A stretch of DNA of 44,672 nucleotides, from NCBI GenBank assembly GCA_018398765.1, contig JAHBMJ010000520.1, forward strand, positions 1 through 44,672, in the 5' to 3' direction. Shown one piece after another: positions 41,531 to 44,672 of the stretch (its first letter is position 1; each line of letters starts with the position of its first letter). Under the pieces are notes generated by a model. That model saw only the letters and a program-made list of their open reading frames with translations. It was not told the origin of the DNA and ran no database searches. The DNA is from Chromera velia. Its lineage: Eukaryota; Sar; Chromeraceae. The translations under genes were made by a program, and so were the position numbers.

Positions 41531-44095
41531 TGGTTTCTCGCCCCCGTCGCCCCATGTCGTCCCTCCCTCCTGCATGCAGGCCAAAGTGAAGAGGATCAAG
41601 ATGGAACAGGTCAACTACGGAGGAGCAACAGAGAAGATGCCTGTCGCTCTCGCAGGTGAGTGAAGAGAGAGAGAAGGGGTGGGAAAATGTCGCAGGTGAG
41701 TGAAGAGAGAAAGAAGGGGTGGGAAAGTGTCGCAGGTGAGTGAAGAGAGAGAGAGAGAGACGGGGTGGGAAAATGAAGTTTCTTTCGAAAAGCCGTCCGT
41801 CCTGGCTCGTTTTCTTTTTGTCTTTGCCTGATCGAATTGGCATGGACTCTCCCTGTGTTGCTTGGATGCCACCTGGATTTCTGGAGTCCTGATGGCCCCT
41901 GCGTGCGTCAAATGTAATCCATTCAGCCTGGAACCAGGTGTCCACACAGACAGAGATTCTTGTAGGCCCCCCCCGTGTGCATGATCATGTCGAGACGGAT
42001 GGATTGTGAAACACACGTGTGCGCAGCATGAATGCATGCGCATGCTCGCGCCTTGCTAAGGCCGCTCCACCACCAGATGATGTGCAAGTATTATCTTGTG
42101 CGGGTGGGTTTGTTTCCTTTTTTTGTGCATCCTCTCGTTCGTTGCAGTGTCGAGGTCTTTTGGCGACCGTGACTTCAAGGAAGACGGGTTGATCAGCTCT
42201 ACACCTGAGGTCTTCTTTGTAGACATCTCGGAGGGGTTGAAAGTCGGTGTCTTTCTTTTTTTTCCTTCTTTCTTGCTTTCTTTTTTTCTTTCCTTCCTTG
42301 CTCTCTCCCTTTGTTTTCTACTCTGGCTTGATTTTCCGTAGAGTGAATGAATCGTTCAGCGGGCTTCCGGTGCTTTGCAAGGGTGAGATTGAACGAATGC
42401 ATAAGAGCAGGACAGAAAGAAGGACGCAAGAGGCAAAAGAGTCGGAAGACTCAGTTCTTTATCTTCATCTTCGTATTGTCCGCCCATTCATTTTCTCCGG
42501 TGTCCTCTTCCTTTGTTCCTTTGTCCCCTGGTTCCTTCATTTGACTTTTTTTGGGGGGGGTGCCCTCTTCCTTCGTTCCTTTGTCCCCTGGTTCCTTCAT
42601 TTGACTAGTTGATCGACCCAGCGTGTGTTTCCAGGCAATCGGAATCTTGATGTTTTCCTTTCATCCCTGCCTGCTTGCATGAGTCATGTGAGGTCCTTCC
42701 TTGTGTACCGTCCATTCTATCTCCGTCCTGCCGTGTGCTTTCATACGACTCTTTCTCCCGTCTTCCCCGGGACCTGTGTTTCTTTTCCGCCACTTCGGTT
42801 GTTCGTCCATCAAATTGGAACCGGTCCTTCGATGTATCGGTCGATCTGTTCTGTCTATTCGCTCAGATAGTCGCGCATCTTCACGGGGCTTGGATTCGGT
42901 AGACGCGTTTGATTTCTCTCTTCTTCACTTTCTTTCTTGGTTTTTCATTAGGTCCGTTCTTTTCTCTTGCTGGTCGACCATCCTTTTCCACCCCCCCTTC
43001 TTCCCTGCCTCCCCACTCATAGGTCCACTGTCTTCTCACTGTTTCTTTCTTTTTTGTTCCTTCCCTCAGGTGGTGGTGATGGCATGTGACGGTGTGTGGG
43101 ATGTGATGAGCAACCAGGTCTGTCCTAATTTTACTTTTGTTTCTCTCCTGTTTCGCTGATCGTTTTTGCGTTTTTCCTCTTCGTGTTTCTCTTTACTTTT
43201 GCACCGCTTGACCGCCATTCGAATGTTTACGCGGGACCTTTTCAGTAAAGAACAGAACAGCAAAAGAATGAGGCGGCGTGATCGTCGTATTTGTGAGAGT
43301 GGTGGGGCTCGCGACCGTCGCGAGCTGTCTATTTTTGTGCATGCGCTATTGCGGAACGAATCGACATGAGTCTTTAGAGACCCTCCTTTTGCCGAAATTT
43401 CGTGTGTGAAAAAAAAAGCTTTTACATGCGCAGACGCAAATGAGCAAACGAGTGATTGAGCACAGCCTTTCCTACCTCACTCTCATACGCAGTCTCACTG
43501 TTTCTCTATCTTTCTCGTGTTTACTCGCTGCGCCCCCTAATGATGATCTGTGTTCTGCCTCCTAATTTGGTGCATGACAGGAGGCGGTCGACATCGCCAT
43601 GCTGCACTTCGGGAAACCTCAGGAAGCAGCCAGCGCGGTGGTCACGGGAGCCTTCAAGAGAGGCAGCCAGGTGGGATGAATGAAAACATGTGGAACTACA
43701 GTTGGATGGATGAATATACGGTTTTTTGCTCTCGCTCTTGTCTCTGCTGTTCTCTTCCTTCAGTGATCTTTTCGCGACTTGATCCCTCTAGTCCACCCGA
43801 TGGCTCAGGTCAAACATTCTCTGTTTTCTGGTGAAGTCTCTCTATTTGCCCGGTCCTCTCGCATGTACTTTGCTCAAATTAAGCCTGTGTGATCTTTTTC
43901 TTTTTTTCCGTTATCATTTCGTCGTCCAGACGTCGTGCCATGTATGTGGGTGCGGAAGTTGGGTGCATGTAGATGTAGGTGTGTGTGGGCATGTCAAAGG
44001 GCCATGTGCTCCATCATGCTTTACTTCATTTTGAGTGAACGTTCACTGACTGCTTGCAGGATAACTTGACAGCTCTGGTCATCTTCTTTCAGTAA
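38391..44095 (+). CDS. PP2C-type (PPM family) Ser/Thr protein phosphatase
   Basis: Removes phosphate from Ser/Thr residues using two Mg/Mn ions. Eleven exons: 38391-38538, 38622-38834, 39147-39702, 40050-40170, 40686-40934, 41171-41296, 41580-41655, 42148-42242, 43070-43117, 43581-43670, 44060-44095. They total 1,758 nt (585 codons plus TAA) and every intron phase agrees. Hallmarks in order: QGRRPKQEDRH (phosphate-binding Arg and metal-binding Glu-Asp), LFDGHCG (usual DGHGG), ANVGDSRAV, SIDQKPDRPDEKERI followed by AGG, VSRSFGDRDFKEDG, ACDGVWDVMS, and DNLTALVIFF at the end. Metal-binding residues all appear present, so it should be active. The N terminus (about residues 25-55) has LYFSVSTRTYFTFDQATGQY, resembling the aromatic TG-Y repeats of OCRE domains. 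Low-complexity Ser/Ala/Gly inserts lie in exons 3 and 5. No signal peptide or membrane segment is seen, so it is probably cytosolic or nuclear. Confidence 0.93.
38539..38621 (+). other. GC-AG intron 1 of the phosphatase gene
   Basis: Only a GC donor (ACAG|GCAAGG) gives phase 1, as needed by exon 2 (acceptor CTACCTTGCAG). It joins the protein as FDQATG-QYIPY, which restores a continuous TG-QY motif. The GT candidates nearby (TGG|GTGGTG, ACAA|GTATCA) are in phase 0 and would break the frame. The intron is 83 nt. Confidence 0.8.
41497..41526. repeat. (CA)n microsatellite in phosphatase intron 6
   Basis: Pure CA tract of about 14 units, 50-80 nt before the exon 7 acceptor. Confidence 0.9.
41656..41775 (+). 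promoter_or_regulatory. Threefold tandem 5' splice site after exon 7
   Basis: A 40-bp minisatellite repeats the exon-end/donor sequence TCGCAG|GTGAGTGAAGAGAG, giving donor sites at 41656, 41696 and 41736. Only the first keeps the phosphatase frame. Reading on gives GGT GAG TGA, an immediate stop, so use of the second or third donor would truncate the protein before the SRSFGD motif. Confidence 0.8.
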
Positions 44096-44522
44096 TTGCT
44101 ACATGCAGTGTTCAGCGCCATTTCAAGAGATTGTACAATATCTCCGAGTCGTATTGGTAACACGCATTCTGGCACGCTCTGCAGCAAAGCGGAATCAACA
44201 TTTGTTTAGCTAAATAGTGGGTGACATTGAGTTTAGTATTGACTATATATATATCATCATCATCATCATTCACCATCGCTATCGGCCCATAAATGAGCGT
44301 CTAACGTTCGGCGGCTGGTTCGATACGTAGCTGGACACACTGCTAGGGCAGTCCTCTCCCACGAAGGAAGATAGTAACACAGGCAAGAACGGCTTTCCCG
44401 TGACGGCCTCTCACTGAATTCCCGCGGCAAGGCAGAGTGGTCTTACATCCTCACACAGAACGCGTGGCCTTATCCTCTTTCTGCCGAAATCTAGCTCAAT
44501 CAGAAGAAAGAAGAGCCAGAGA

Positions 44523-44616
<94 letters not shown>

Positions 44617-44672
44617 GGGGCCATGTAAAAATTCATCTGACTGTCAATGGCATGCAAGACCCCCCCCCCCCC
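44096..44672. other. 3' flank with ATC and (TA)n repeats
   Basis: After the phosphatase stop codon there is a short (ATC)n at about 44,252-44,268 and a self-complementary (TA)n block at 44,526-44,612, broken twice by TAATA. No clear AATAAA lies soon after the stop. The window ends in a C run. Confidence 0.7.

Overview
This is a window of nuclear DNA from a protist-like eukaryote. Coding sequence is split into short exons with GT-AG introns (and one GC-AG intron), introns are rich in polypyrimidine and microsatellite DNA, and more than half of the window is repeats. A chromerid or other alveolate with a repeat-rich genome is my best guess, but this is inference. I see no bacterial operons, no rRNA and no tRNA.

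Layout. 1-2,462: dispersed and tandem repeats plus a TG microsatellite. 3,173-5,784 (+): a multi-exon gene I do not recognise, with only part of its exon model resolved. 6,102-6,764: a short DNA transposon with terminal inverted repeats and an 8-bp target duplication, inside AT-rich DNA. About 7,208-7,334: the possible 3' edge of an AT-rich copia-type LTR. 12,271-7,448 (-): a second unrecognised gene with a seven-exon model whose phases all agree. 12,545-13,000: GC-rich repeat DNA. 13,237-19,425: a complete but decayed Ty1/copia retrotransposon with 459-bp LTRs and an ACTTG target duplication.

19,431-29,470 is mostly satellite DNA. It holds a CTGT array, CA and CAGACA arrays interrupted by a second inverted-repeat element (23,513-24,091), a 52-bp array and 29-bp arrays. 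31,090-36,850 is a 48-bp minisatellite of roughly 120 copies. Each unit carries a polypyrimidine-CAG splice-acceptor-like motif, and the dominant unit is open in all six frames. A 298-bp dispersed repeat lies on either side of this array (30,021 and 37,492). The second copy sits between two 185-bp direct repeats.

38,391-44,095 (+) is the one gene I identify with confidence: a PP2C (PPM-family) Mg/Mn-dependent Ser/Thr protein phosphatase in 11 exons. The exons join to 585 codons plus stop with every phase consistent. Its first intron is GC-AG, and its seventh 5' splice site is repeated three times by a 40-bp minisatellite. The genes do not form an evident pathway. The window is best read as three genes separated by transposons and satellite DNA.
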